Positions 37,334 to 45,772 of a stretch of DNA of 64,000 nucleotides are shown here, piece by piece. Position numbers and translations under genes: made by a program. Origin of the DNA: Bacteroidota bacterium (lineage in GTDB: Bacteria > Bacteroidota > Bacteroidia > Chitinophagales > Chitinophagaceae); assembly GCA_030706685.1 (NCBI GenBank), contig JAUZOA010000014.1, positions 1 to 64,000 on the forward strand, in the 5' to 3' direction. Positions within the stretch are counted from its first letter, which is position 1; each line of letters begins with the position of its first letter. The notes beneath the pieces were generated by a model that was given only the letters and a program-made list of their open reading frames with translations, had not been told where the DNA came from and searched no databases.

Positions 37334-37579
37334 CTAATTTACCGATACTTCAAAATACTCCATCACAGGATTAGCCAGCAATTTCTTACTGGCTTCTTCA
37401 GCGATCTGTTGAGCCTGCCCGGCTGAGTCCGCATTAATTTGTAAGGTGATATTTTTCCCGACGCGGACATCTTCTATTGCCTTCAATCCAAGATTTTGCA
37501 AGCCACCTACTATTGCTTTTCCCTGCGGATCCAATAACTCTTTCAATGGCATTACTTTGATCTGAACGGTATAGGTCAT
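37334..37579 (-). CDS. purS: Phosphoribosylformylglycinamidine synthase subunit PurS
   Basis: Small (81-residue) structural subunit that bridges PurL and PurQ in step four of purine biosynthesis. The sequence is typical: YTVQIKVMPLKELLDPQGKAI, GLKAIEDVRVGKNITLQI and ANPVMEYFEVSV. The ATG at 37579 overlaps the pssA stop (ATGA), so it is translationally coupled to pssA. purL and purQ are not in the window. Longer upstream reading is out of character for PurS. Confidence 0.9.
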   Translation of the reverse strand: MTYTVQIKVMPLKELLDPQGKAIVGGLQNLGLKAIEDVRVGKNITLQINADSAGQAQQIAEEASKKLLANPVMEYFEVSVN

Positions 37580-38346
37580 GCTGGTTTGTTTTTGAAGGCC
37601 AAAGATACAATGATGTAGGCAATGAAAACGGCCGGAACAGCCAGCCATTTCAATAAGATAGTCGCTGCTAGCCCGATAATAAGTAAAATAATTTTCGGGA
37701 AATTATTTTTAATACTGAGGTCTTTGAACTTCAGCGAGATCATCGGCAGACGGCTGACCATCAGGTAACTTAAAACAAGTATAAGCCCGTATAAAAACCA
37801 TTTATTAAAAATGACATCATTTACTGCCCCGGCATAATAATTATAATAACTGATCAATGGCAGAGACGCCACTACACACCCGGCAGCCGGGATCGGTACG
37901 CCTTTAAAACTGAGCTCCTGGGAATTATCAATACCAAATCTCGCCAGGCGCCAGGCACCGGCGCAGGCAAATATAAAAGCGGGCAGCAACCAGCCAATAT
38001 TTACTTCCAGCCCGTTCTCCTGCCGCATATAAGCTATCCGGAGGAATTGGTATAGGATCATCGCCGGCGCTACTCCAAAACTGACTACATCGCTTAATGA
38101 ATCCAGTTGTTTTCCCATTTCGCCGGTTGCTTTTAATAAACGCGCGATAAAACCATCCAGGAAATCTATGACGGCGGCAATGCCAATGCAAATGGAAGCG
38201 TAATAAATCTTTTCCGGGAGATTAAAACTTGTGACTAAATCTTCTCCCTGGTAAATATCAATAGCCTCCGTTTGTAAGGCAAACAAGATTGCACAGCAGC
38301 CAAAAAAAAGGTTGAGTAGAGTAAAGAGATTGGGAATTTGCTTCAT
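37576..38346 (-). CDS. pssA: CDP-diacylglycerol--serine O-phosphatidyltransferase
   Basis: Makes phosphatidylserine from CDP-diacylglycerol and serine, the precursor of phosphatidylethanolamine; 256-residue inner-membrane enzyme with about seven TM segments. The CDP-alcohol phosphotransferase signature D-x2-D-G-x2-A-R-x8-G-x3-D-x3-D is present as DFLDGFIAR...GEMGKQLDSLSD (~62-85). The N-terminus (MKQIPNLFTLLNLFFGCCAI) is typical. It is coupled to purS by a 4-bp overlap. Confidence 0.93.
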   Translation of the reverse strand: MKQIPNLFTLLNLFFGCCAILFALQTEAIDIYQGEDLVTSFNLPEKIYYASICIGIAAVIDFLDGFIARLLKATGEMGKQLDSLSDVVSFGVAPAMILYQFLRIAYMRQENGLEVNIGWLLPAFIFACAGAWRLARFGIDNSQELSFKGVPIPAAGCVVASLPLISYYNYYAGAVNDVIFNKWFLYGLILVLSYLMVSRLPMISLKFKDLSIKNNFPKIILLIIGLAATILLKWLAVPAVFIAYIIVSLAFKNKPA

Positions 38347-38361
38347 GCCGGCAAGATAAAA

Positions 38362-39651
38362 TTATTTTTTCATGAGGGACTCTATCTCCTCCACGGTGAT
38401 CGGGATATTCTTCATCAGGTCCTTATTTCCATTTTTGGTGATCCATACATTATTCTCAATCCGGACACCCATTTTTTCATCTTCAATATAAATGCCCGGC
38501 TCCACGGTAAACACCATACCCGGTTTGACAGGTTCTGTTCTCGTACCAAGATCATGTACATCTATGCCCAGGTGATGCGAGATGCCATGATACAGGTATT
38601 TGCGATAAGCCCTGTTTTCAGGATCCTCGTTTTTTACATCACTTTTTTTCAGCAATCCTATTTTTAAAAATTGCTGAGTGGCTTCTTCCCCCACTTTATC
38701 GGTATAAGCGGCAATAGTAATCCCGGGTTTCAGCAAACTTTTTGCATAATCATGTAAATGCAGGCAGGCATTATAAACTGTTTTCTGCCGTCTTGTAAAT
38801 TTTCCGTTTACAGGAATGGTTCTTGTCAGGTCGGCATTATATCCTCCATATTCAGCGCCGAAATCCATTAATACCAGTTCCCCGTCTTTACATTCCTCGT
38901 TGTTAGATACGTAATGCAGCGTTCGTGCCCTGTCGCCGCTGGCGATGATACTGCCATAGGCTTCGCCTGTAGCTCTTTGGCTTAAAAATGAATGTACGAT
39001 CTCTGCTTCTATCTCGTATTCCATTACACCCGGCCTGATGAATTTCAATAAACGACGAAAAGTGCTATCTGTAATATCAATCGCTTTTTGTATTATTTCC
39101 ACCTCCAGGGCAGTTTTGATCCCGCGGAGGTCTTTCATGATTTTCGCAGCCCGCTCATAATGGTGCAGGGGATAGCGGCTTTTCATTTCATCCGCAAAGC
39201 GATAATCTCTTGTTCGTATCAGGCTTGCTTTCCGGTCATTTTCATTGGTGTCAAGATAAATCGTATCCGCCAGGTGTATCCAGGGCTGCAGGATGCCGTC
39301 AAGGCTGTCGAGCCAGACGATAGTTTTTATACCACTTAAGTCCTGCGCTTCCTTCGTCCGTAATCTTTTTCCATCCCATTTTTCTTTCAGTTCATTGGGC
39401 CTGACCAGTACCAGTACTTCGCGGTATTTGGGATCGGGGTTGTCGGGAAACAAGATCATCATGCTATCTTCCTGCGTCACACCACTGAGCCAGTACAGGT
39501 CGCTATTGGTTTTATACTTGTAAATGGCATCCCCATTTGATGGCATTTCATCATTGCTGACAAAAATGGCAATTGAATTCTTTTGCATCCGTCTGGTAAA
39601 GCGTTCACGATTTTGGGTGAACAATTCGGAGTTGATAGGCAGATTCTTCAT
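38362..39651 (-). CDS. pepP: Xaa-Pro aminopeptidase (M24B, aminopeptidase P)
   Basis: Dimetal peptidase that removes N-terminal residues preceding proline; 429 residues, cytosolic. The N-terminal creatinase-like domain (~1-165, RRMQKNSIAIFVSNDE...LYWLSGV) is followed by the pita-bread domain with metal ligands Asp in LMDFGAEYGGYNADLTRT (two Asp), His in HGISHHLGIDVHD, Glu in FTVEPGIYIE and Glu in VRIENNVWIT. It is 15 bp upstream of pssA on the same strand, so probably one transcript pepP-pssA-purS. Confidence 0.93.
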   Translation of the reverse strand: MKNLPINSELFTQNRERFTRRMQKNSIAIFVSNDEMPSNGDAIYKYKTNSDLYWLSGVTQEDSMMILFPDNPDPKYREVLVLVRPNELKEKWDGKRLRTKEAQDLSGIKTIVWLDSLDGILQPWIHLADTIYLDTNENDRKASLIRTRDYRFADEMKSRYPLHHYERAAKIMKDLRGIKTALEVEIIQKAIDITDSTFRRLLKFIRPGVMEYEIEAEIVHSFLSQRATGEAYGSIIASGDRARTLHYVSNNEECKDGELVLMDFGAEYGGYNADLTRTIPVNGKFTRRQKTVYNACLHLHDYAKSLLKPGITIAAYTDKVGEEATQQFLKIGLLKKSDVKNEDPENRAYRKYLYHGISHHLGIDVHDLGTRTEPVKPGMVFTVEPGIYIEDEKMGVRIENNVWITKNGNKDLMKNIPITVEEIESLMKK

Positions 39652-40458
39652 TTATATCCTTTAAAAGGCTAAAGGTAAATGGTTCTGAACCAAAAAAGTC
39701 GAAGATAAATGCCCTGCTTTCCAGGACCCTTGTTAGCCCTTTGTCCATATCTTGTTCGGAGTTAAAGCGTTCGCTGAGCAGAAATGAACGCTTTAATTTC
39801 GAACAAGACCCAATCGAGATCCGAAGACGGGAAGGTCAAAGCCACGGAGTCCCGTTCCACCAATTATTAGCATAATATGTCATTTTTGCTACTTTGGGGC
39901 TAAAAAATAACTATCGTGTATATTAATAGAGGGTCGCGATTGCAATGGAGCAAAAAAAGAAAATAGAACAATAGCCTCTCCCATACTTCTGGCATAGCTC
40001 CGGGATACTTCTCCCATACCTCTGGCATACCTTTCCCATACGGAAGTCATACGAAAATGATACGGCAGCCATACGGAGACTTTGTCTTTCTCTCTATATA
40101 TCAATGGTTTAGATTTTTTTGTTTTGCAAATCCTTCTATACCAGTGACTAAAGAATTGGGATAAGAATGGAAACTCCAAGTCTCTTCCCGCATAAAAAGC
40201 CAAAGGCGGAAAACAAGAACCCTTCAAATAAATAGCCCAAAACGGCCTGGTTAGACACCCGTTTAGATTTTCATATAGCATTGGATGACTTTAAAAAATG
40301 GTTGAATTATGCGGGTAATCAATGTTGAAAATAATTTTTTTTTAAAATTACCCCCCAGTTATTGAATTTCTTTCAAAACCACTCGTTCCGGGTATTTTAT
40401 ATGATTCAATCTTCCGGTTGATTCTTAGGAGCAATTTAATGTGTAGTACTAACACCTG
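39652..40458. other. Long intergenic region between pepP and pckA
   Basis: About 800 bp without a supported gene. It contains the 11-bp tandem array at 39972-40081 and, at its right end, the pckA promoter. A minus-strand frame 39889-40281 (130 codons) passes through the array; its protein would contain an 11-residue repeat (SYARSMGEA / RYARGMGEV) simply because 33 nt is three array units, and it shows no known domain, so I do not call it a gene. Confidence 0.5.
39972..40081. repeat. Tandem array of 11-bp units
   Basis: ATA (followed by C or G) starts at 39983, 39994, 40005, 40016, 40027, 40038, 40049, 40060 and 40071, a spacing of exactly 11 bp nine times running. Units look like CTCTGGCATAC, CTTTCCCATAC and GGAAGTCATAC; the first positions vary, the CATAC end is nearly fixed. 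It lies about 400 bp upstream of the pckA promoter. Confidence 0.85.
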
Positions 40459-40488
40459 TTTGTACTGCCAAAGGTTTGATTAACTTTG
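40459..40488 (+). promoter_or_regulatory. Bacteroidota-type promoter of pckA
   Basis: TTTG at 40459-40462, 18 bp, then TAACTTTG at 40481-40488, a match to TTTG-N19/20-TAnnTTTG apart from slightly short spacing. The pckA ATG follows 26 bp later. Best promoter in the window. Confidence 0.7.
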
Positions 40489-40514
40489 TGCTGAAACAAA
40501 TGCTTGCTTGATTT

Positions 40515-42119
40515 ATGTCAGTACCTACTATAGCCTTTTCTAAGAAGGCTTTATTTGATTTAGGCCTAACTTCAACAGAGAATATTCGTTATCAATCATC
40601 CCCAAAAGAGCTAATACAGGATACACTTCGCATGGGTGAGGGAGTTTTGTCTGATACCGGTGCTCTGGTGATCAAAACTGGTGAATTTACCGGAAGGTCG
40701 CCCAAAGACAAATACACGGTAAAGGATGATATCACCGAAAAGACGGTTCATTGGAACGAGTTTAACATCCCTATTGAGGCAAAATACTTCGACATTATCC
40801 ATAAGGAAGTAATAAACTACCTGGACAAACTGCCCGATGTATGGGTCCGGGATTCTTATGCTTGCGCTGATCCCCGTTACCGGCTGAATATCCGGGTGAT
40901 AACGGAGAAACCCTGGAACAACCTTTTTGCCTATAACATGTTCCTTCGACCAAAAGAAGAGGAGCTGGAAAACTTCAAACCAGACTGGCAGGTAATCTCT
41001 GTTCCCGGGCTTAGACTGGATCCCAAAAAATGCGGGACCCGGCAACACAACGCGGCCGTAGTCTCCTTTAAACATAAAATGATTATCATAGCCGGATCGG
41101 GTTATACCGGGGAAACGAAGAAAGGCATTTTTACCATCCTCAATTATATCCTGCCACAGGAAAAGAATGTATTGAGCATGCACTGCAGTGCTAATATGGG
41201 AGCGAAAGGAGATACTGCTATTTTCTTTGGCCTGAGCGGGACCGGTAAAACGACTTTAAGCGCTGATCCCAACCGTAAACTGATCGGTGATGATGAGCAT
41301 GCCTGGACCGATGATAATATCTTCAACTTTGAAGGAGGATGTTATGCCAAAACAATAGGCCTTACCGAGGAAAAAGAACCAGAAATCTACAGGGCTATAC
41401 GTCATGGGGCGCTGGTGGAAAATGTTACTTTTTTCCCCGGGAGCAATAAAATGAATTTTGAAGCCAGCGCTATTACTGAAAATACACGGGTATCTTACCC
41501 GTTGAATTTTATCAGCAATGCATTGGAACCATCAATCGGCAACCTGCCCAAAAATATTTTCTTTTTAACCTGTGATGCTTTTGGCGTTTTGCCTCCCATT
41601 TCGAAATTGAGCCCGGGGCAAACCATGTACCAATTTATCTCAGGATATACAGCCAAGGTAGCCGGAACAGAAGCCGGTGTAACAGAACCGAAATCCACCT
41701 TCAGTGCCTGCTTTGGCGCGCCTTTTTTGCCCCTGCACCCCGGAAAATATGCCCAGATGCTTGGCGACAAGATGATGAAGAATAATGTGAATGTATGGAT
41801 GATCAATACGGGATGGACGGGTGGCCCTTATGGCGTAGGCTCCAGGATGAAATTAAAATATACAAGAGCCATGATAACAGCGGCGCTGGAAGGGAAATTG
41901 AGTATGATTGAATTTGATACTCACCCGGTATTTGGAATGGCTGTTCCGGCAGAATGCCCCGGCGTTCCTTCAGAAATATTGAATCCACGCAACACCTGGG
42001 CTGATAAAACTGCCTATGATGAAAAGGCCAAATACCTGGCCAGTCTATTTATAAAGAATTTTGAAAAATATAAGGACGGGGTTTCGAAAGAGGTGCTGGC
42101 AGCAGCACCAAGGCTCTGA
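40515..42119 (+). CDS. pckA: Phosphoenolpyruvate carboxykinase (ATP)
   Basis: Converts oxaloacetate and ATP to phosphoenolpyruvate, CO2 and ADP, the first committed step of gluconeogenesis; 534 residues, cytosolic. Signatures: FTGRSPKDKYTV, the kinase-1a P-loop GLSGTGKTTLS (~238-248), metal-binding LIGDDEHAW, the family motif NFEGGCYAK, and NTGWTGGPYGVGSRM. Standalone transcript with clear promoter and terminator. In an organism feeding on pentose oligomers and amino acids it balances TCA-cycle carbon. Confidence 0.97.
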   Translation: MSVPTIAFSKKALFDLGLTSTENIRYQSSPKELIQDTLRMGEGVLSDTGALVIKTGEFTGRSPKDKYTVKDDITEKTVHWNEFNIPIEAKYFDIIHKEVINYLDKLPDVWVRDSYACADPRYRLNIRVITEKPWNNLFAYNMFLRPKEEELENFKPDWQVISVPGLRLDPKKCGTRQHNAAVVSFKHKMIIIAGSGYTGETKKGIFTILNYILPQEKNVLSMHCSANMGAKGDTAIFFGLSGTGKTTLSADPNRKLIGDDEHAWTDDNIFNFEGGCYAKTIGLTEEKEPEIYRAIRHGALVENVTFFPGSNKMNFEASAITENTRVSYPLNFISNALEPSIGNLPKNIFFLTCDAFGVLPPISKLSPGQTMYQFISGYTAKVAGTEAGVTEPKSTFSACFGAPFLPLHPGKYAQMLGDKMMKNNVNVWMINTGWTGGPYGVGSRMKLKYTRAMITAALEGKLSMIEFDTHPVFGMAVPAECPGVPSEILNPRNTWADKTAYDEKAKYLASLFIKNFEKYKDGVSKEVLAAAPRL

Positions 42120-42143
42120 GAACTGCCTCTGCATTGTTTGCCA

Positions 42144-42171
42144 CCTCTCCGCTGCTGGCGGAGAGGTTTTT
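42144..42171 (+). terminator. Rho-independent terminator of pckA
   Basis: CCTCTCCGC (42144-42152), loop tgctg, GCGGAGAGG (42158-42166), then TTTTTC. Perfect 9-bp GC-rich stem. Confidence 0.92.
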
Positions 42172-42237
42172 CATGTCTTATAGGTTCCTTTAATATTTCT
42201 TTTAAAACATTTGAAGCAAATTGCCGTTTCTTACCGG

Positions 42238-42780
42238 ATGCAAAAACTAAAAAAATACTTCTTCCTGCTTGCGGCTATCCCCGCATTTTCATTTGCACAG
42301 GATAAAAACGAAGAACTTATAAACTGGAGCGCTTCCCGGCCATTGACCTGGAGTGATTACAAGGGCAAGCCTGATCCCCGCTCTGATGCAGCTGCTTCTA
42401 CCAGTACGTATCTCGGCATTGAATATAATTTCGATGAAAAGGGTCTTACCTATAAAATCCAATGCCGGTTCTCAACAACCAAATCATGGGGAATGGCTAA
42501 AACAGATTTTGTATTAAAACACGAACAGGGGCATTTTGATATCGCGGAAATATTTGCCCGCAAACTGAATAAGAAGATGGGCGAGTACTCATTCAATAAA
42601 ACATCTTATCAAAAAGATCTTAAAGCTATTTATGACGCGATCACGGCGGAAAAGGAAGCCTTCCAGGATCTGTATGATATCGAAACAGATCATAGCCGGA
42701 AAAAGGAACAGCAGGCGGAATGGCTAAAAAAGATCGGGGAACTATTGAAAGAGTATCAGTCATACGCAGGCTATAACTAA
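42238..42780 (+). CDS. Secreted DUF922-type putative zinc protease
   Basis: A 180-residue exported protein with signal peptide (~1-20, AFSFAQ). The mature part begins INWSASRPLTWSDYKGKPD, the DUF922 signature, and contains the zinc-binding-like motif LKHEQGHFDIAEIFARKL (H-E-x2-H with a downstream Glu). DUF922 proteins are annotated as secreted Zn-dependent proteases, though activity is little characterised. The ATG at 42238 starts the signal peptide; a TTG nine codons earlier does not help. The C-terminus is strongly charged and helical. Confidence 0.8.
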   Translation: MQKLKKYFFLLAAIPAFSFAQDKNEELINWSASRPLTWSDYKGKPDPRSDAAASTSTYLGIEYNFDEKGLTYKIQCRFSTTKSWGMAKTDFVLKHEQGHFDIAEIFARKLNKKMGEYSFNKTSYQKDLKAIYDAITAEKEAFQDLYDIETDHSRKKEQQAEWLKKIGELLKEYQSYAGYN

Positions 42781-42802
42781 TAAACTTCTCTACTCTTTGC
42801 AA

Positions 42803-43390
42803 TTACTTTTTTACAATAGTAACAGGCTGTTTCGCAGAAAGGGTCCTCGGTTTTCCATCACTGTAAATGGGGGGAGAAAGTACAGGCGGCCTTTTCATTA
42901 ATTCAGTAAACTGTTCTACGATAAAATCATTATTGGGGCTGCAGGTAATGCCATTGGTTGTTACCCTGCCGTTCAAACCAATAGTATAATCAATCTCTAC
43001 TGAATACTCGCCTTTTTTTACCTTCCGGGATCCGTCTACTTGCTGGGTAATAATCGGGATGTTGGATTCAATAAACCGTTTCCATTGTTTTTGCCTGGCA
43101 TAATACAATTTATTGAGCGAATCCGGCATTGACTCATCCGGCTTATTTATTTCGACCTTATTTATTTGAGGTTTAGCCGTTTCTGCCTTACCCGTTTCCA
43201 TTTTTTTCTTATCCCCCGGTTTCGAAGTAACCGCTTCATTCTTCAGCATCACATACTTGCTTGTATCCTTTGATACAAATGTTTTACCGGTATCTGATTT
43301 CAACTTACCGCTAAACAGCGAATCCCTCAGTGATTGAGCCATTACTGCAGACGCCAGGCATAAGAAGAAAAATAGAAAGGAGGTTTTCAT
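42803..43390 (-). CDS. Secreted protein with TonB C-terminal-like domain
   Basis: A 195-residue exported protein: signal peptide (~1-19, AVMAQ), a Lys/Pro/Glu-rich middle (~35-85, PKDKKK-like repeats), and a C-terminal domain (~95-195) that looks like the TonB-C fold (RQKQWKRFIESNIP...YSVEIDYTIGLNGRVTTNGI...FTELMKRPPVLSPP). In Bacteroidota such domains occur outside true TonB proteins. It lacks the N-terminal anchor helix of energy transducers, so a direct TonB role is unlikely. It precedes nothing obvious; 6 bp downstream of the deoxynucleoside kinase stop on the same strand. Confidence 0.65.
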   Translation of the reverse strand: MKTSFLFFFLCLASAVMAQSLRDSLFSGKLKSDTGKTFVSKDTSKYVMLKNEAVTSKPGDKKKMETGKAETAKPQINKVEINKPDESMPDSLNKLYYARQKQWKRFIESNIPIITQQVDGSRKVKKGEYSVEIDYTIGLNGRVTTNGITCSPNNDFIVEQFTELMKRPPVLSPPIYSDGKPRTLSAKQPVTIVKK

Positions 43391-43395
43391 ATTAT

Positions 43396-44031
43396 TTAAA
43401 ATAAGCCATATAATTCACGGTCTACTTTCTGGATGATATCGCCAAATTGTTCATCGTTCTCAGCAAATTTATTCTTATCTATGTCAATCACCAAAAGCGG
43501 GCCTTCTTTGTAGGAATCGATCCATTTATTATAATATTCGTTCAGCCGTTTCAGGTAATCCAGCCGTATATTTTCTTCATATTCCCGTCCCCTTTTCTGG
43601 ATTTGCCCTACCAGCGTTGGCACAGAAGCGCTGAGATAGATCAGCAGGTCGGGTGGCTGAACCATTGTCTTCAGGGTCTGGAAAAAGTGATAATAATTGT
43701 CGAAATCCCTCTTGCTCATCAACCCCATTTCGTGCAGGTTAGGAGCAAAGATATTAGCGTCTTCATAAATGGTCCTGTCCTGGATAACAGTTTCCGTGCC
43801 ATTTTGTATTTCTACCAATTGTCTTAACCGGCTGTTTAGAAAATATATCTGCAGGTTAAAACTCCAGCGGGGCATATCCTCATAAAAATCCATGAGATAA
43901 GGATTATGGTCCACATCTTCGAAATTCGGTATCCATTTGTAATGCTTGCTAAGCATCTCAGTCAATGTGGTCTTACCGGCGCCGATATTACCCGCTACAG
44001 CTATATGCTTGGGTTTTTTTGATTTGGCCAT
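43396..44031 (-). CDS. Deoxynucleoside kinase
   Basis: A 211-residue salvage enzyme that phosphorylates deoxynucleosides with ATP. The P-loop is VAGNIGAGKTTLTE (~12-25), followed by the substrate-binding segment FEDVDHNPYL, the QDRTIYEDANIF motif (DR plus Glu) and the LID arginines QKRGREYEENIR. The dNK family covers dGK/dAK/dCK types; specificity cannot be read from this. Cytosolic, full length. Possibly co-transcribed with the TonB-C-like gene downstream (6-bp gap). Confidence 0.9.
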   Translation of the reverse strand: MAKSKKPKHIAVAGNIGAGKTTLTEMLSKHYKWIPNFEDVDHNPYLMDFYEDMPRWSFNLQIYFLNSRLRQLVEIQNGTETVIQDRTIYEDANIFAPNLHEMGLMSKRDFDNYYHFFQTLKTMVQPPDLLIYLSASVPTLVGQIQKRGREYEENIRLDYLKRLNEYYNKWIDSYKEGPLLVIDIDKNKFAENDEQFGDIIQKVDRELYGLF

Positions 44032-44176
44032 AGATCCCTATTCCGCCACGGCGGAAAATTTATACGTTAAAGATTTGTAACCGCGATAAAAGTATCGAAT
44101 TCTCCTAAACCAACACTTAATTTTAATAAAAACCATTTTTACTACCGGGTGCTCTTAACCTGTTTTGGAGGCCGGG

Positions 44177-45178
44177 TTAATAATTAAGTCCCATGGCTTG
44201 CCTGACCAGCTTCATGGTTGCCCTGGCGCTTTTACGGGCCTTTTCTGCGCCCTTTTCCATTATTTCTTTCAGGTAGTTTTCGTCATTCCGGATAGCATTA
44301 GCTTTTTCGCGGATAGGGCTGATGAATTGGATCATATCCTCAGCGAGCTGCTCTTTCATATCTCCATAACGAATAGTGCAGTTAGTATAGGCGTTTTCAA
44401 ATTTATTGATAATTTCTTCGGAACTGACGAGCTTCATGAGCAAGAAAATATTTTCGATATAGTCCGGTTTTGGCGAGTGGGGTTTTGACGGGCCTGTATC
44501 CGTTTTTGCCTTTTTTACTTTTTTACGGATCTGTTCATCATCGTCTGACAGGTATAAAGTAGCCAATTGATTTTCGCTTTTGCTCATTTTCCCGGCGCCA
44601 TCCAGACTCGGAACCTTTACCAGTTCGCTTCCATAATTGAATGCCCGTGGTTCAGGAAATACTTCCCCATACCGGTGATTGAAACGATTGACAAAATTTC
44701 TTGCCATTTCCAAATGCTGTTCCTGGTCCTTACCCACCGGTACCAACGATGCCCGGTGCAGGATGATATCAGCCGTTTGCAAAACAGGATAGGTCAATAA
44801 ACCCGCATTGACATTATCAGGCTGAAGCCTGGCCTTGTCTTTAAAGGTGGTGGTTTTTTCCAGTTCTCCTTTATAGGCCAGCATATTCAGGTATAAATAT
44901 AATTCTGCCGTTTCATGAATATGGCTTTGACAATATAAAGCCACTTTATCGGGATCTAACCCGCAGGCTATGTTTTCCGACAATACCCTGTGAACATTCA
45001 ATTTTAGTTCTTTTGTATCCGGGTGGGTCGTCAGTGAATGAAGGTCAGCCACCATAAAAAAACATTCATATTCTTCCTGCATACGCACATAATTCCGTAA
45101 GGCCCCGAAATAATTACCCAGGTGTAAAAAACCTGTCGGCCGGATCCCGCTCATTACTATTTGCTTCTTAACCGCCAT
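44177..45178 (-). CDS. trpS: Tryptophanyl-tRNA synthetase
   Basis: Class I synthetase charging tRNA-Trp; 333 residues. HIGH-type motif in GIRPTGFLHLGNYFGALRN, ATP-site AGLLTYPVLQTADIIL with VPVGKDQEQHLEMARN, and KMSKS in GAGKMSKSENQLATL. The ATG at 45178 is right after a TATCTTCG -7-like box; the frame extends upstream into heptamer element D, which is not protein-like. Divergent from gatC. Confidence 0.95.
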   Translation of the reverse strand: MAVKKQIVMSGIRPTGFLHLGNYFGALRNYVRMQEEYECFFMVADLHSLTTHPDTKELKLNVHRVLSENIACGLDPDKVALYCQSHIHETAELYLYLNMLAYKGELEKTTTFKDKARLQPDNVNAGLLTYPVLQTADIILHRASLVPVGKDQEQHLEMARNFVNRFNHRYGEVFPEPRAFNYGSELVKVPSLDGAGKMSKSENQLATLYLSDDDEQIRKKVKKAKTDTGPSKPHSPKPDYIENIFLLMKLVSSEEIINKFENAYTNCTIRYGDMKEQLAEDMIQFISPIREKANAIRNDENYLKEIMEKGAEKARKSARATMKLVRQAMGLNY

Positions 45179-45191
45179 AAGGACGGCGAAG

Positions 45192-45320
45192 ATAAACAAT
45201 TGGCAATAGACAATGGGCAATAGGCAATTAGCATAAGACAATTTTCAGGACCGGGAAGACATTTCTTTTTTAAACGATTTTGTTCATTGCTAATCGCTAA
45301 TTGCCTATTGTTTATATTTG
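45192..45320. repeat. Heptamer-repeat dyad D (trpS/gatC divergent promoters)
   Basis: In the left arm CAAT occurs at 45197, 45204, 45211, 45218, 45225 and 45239 (CATA at 45232), exactly every 7 bp. In the right arm ATTG occurs at 45286, 45300 and 45307 with ATCG at 45293, the inverted complement. The element spans the whole divergent gap and its outer ends merge with -7-like boxes for both genes (TATCTTCG toward trpS, TATATTTG toward gatC). Confidence 0.8.
45313..45320 (+). promoter_or_regulatory. -7 box of gatC
   Basis: TATATTTG, a perfect TAnnTTTG, 4 bp before the gatC ATG. TTG triplets supplied every 7 bp by the heptamer arm lie upstream and could serve as -33 boxes. Confidence 0.5.
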
Positions 45321-45324
45321 CTAA

Positions 45325-45615
45325 ATGGAAGTAAATGACTCCATGATAGAAAAACTGGCTCACCTGGCAAGACTGAGTTTTGCGGACGGGGAAAAAGAAG
45401 AGATCAAACATGACCTGCAGCGGATGATCGCCTTTGTAGAAAAATTAAACGAACTTGACCTGGAAGACGTTGAGCCATTAATGCATATGAGCGATGAAGT
45501 AAATGTATTACGTGAGGATGAAATAAAAGAATCTGTCAGCCGGGAAGAAGCCTTAAAAAATGCTCCCCTGCATGACGACCAGTTTTTTAAAGTACCAAAA
45601 GTGATAAAGAAGTAG
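45325..45615 (+). CDS. gatC: Asp/Glu-tRNA amidotransferase subunit C
   Basis: A 96-residue subunit of GatCAB, which converts Glu-tRNA(Gln) or Asp-tRNA(Asn) to the amidated forms. Typical sequence: EVNDSMIEKLAHLARLSF, DLQRMIAFVEKLNELDLEDVEPLMHM and LREDEIKESVSREEALKNAP ending FFKVPKVIKK. gatA and gatB are not adjacent. It lies between heptamer elements D and E. Confidence 0.92.
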   Translation: MEVNDSMIEKLAHLARLSFADGEKEEIKHDLQRMIAFVEKLNELDLEDVEPLMHMSDEVNVLREDEIKESVSREEALKNAPLHDDQFFKVPKVIKK

Positions 45616-45763
45616 ATACTGGATGCTAGATACTGGATACTGGATCTTATAGCAGGTAATTATTCTACCGTCTGGAGATTCCTGCTTTGTGAATCCAGCA
45701 TCTAGTATCTAGCATCTAGTATCTAGCATCCAGCATCTAGTATCTGACACTCAACATCAAGTA
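45615..45763. repeat. Heptamer-repeat dyad E (gatC/ABC gap)
   Basis: The left arm 45615-45649 is five heptamers (GATACTG, GATGCTA, GATACTG, GATACTG, GATCTTA). The right arm 45694-45763 is ten heptamers (TCCAGCA, TCTAGTA, TCTAGCA, TCTAGTA, TCTAGCA, TCCAGCA, TCTAGTA, TCTGACA, CTCAACA, TCAAGTA). The arms are inverted complements. Clearest example of the family. Confidence 0.88.
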
Positions 45764-45772
45764 AAGATCAAC

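Noticed and set aside
39889-40281. 130-codon minus-strand frame
   Set aside because: No domain, odd composition, passes through the 11-bp array; its internal 11-residue repeat follows from the DNA repeat (33 nt = 3 units).
42803-43390. TonB energy transducer
   Set aside because: C-terminal domain resembles TonB-C, but there is a cleavable signal instead of an anchor helix and no ExbB/D nearby.
45179-45241. N-terminal extension of trpS
   Set aside because: Encoded by heptamer element D; the family N-terminus starts at 45178.
45615-45763. Possible CRISPR array
   Set aside because: Units are 7 bp with no unique spacers and the arms are inverted, so it is not CRISPR. The same holds for the 11-bp array at 39972-40081; no cas genes are present.
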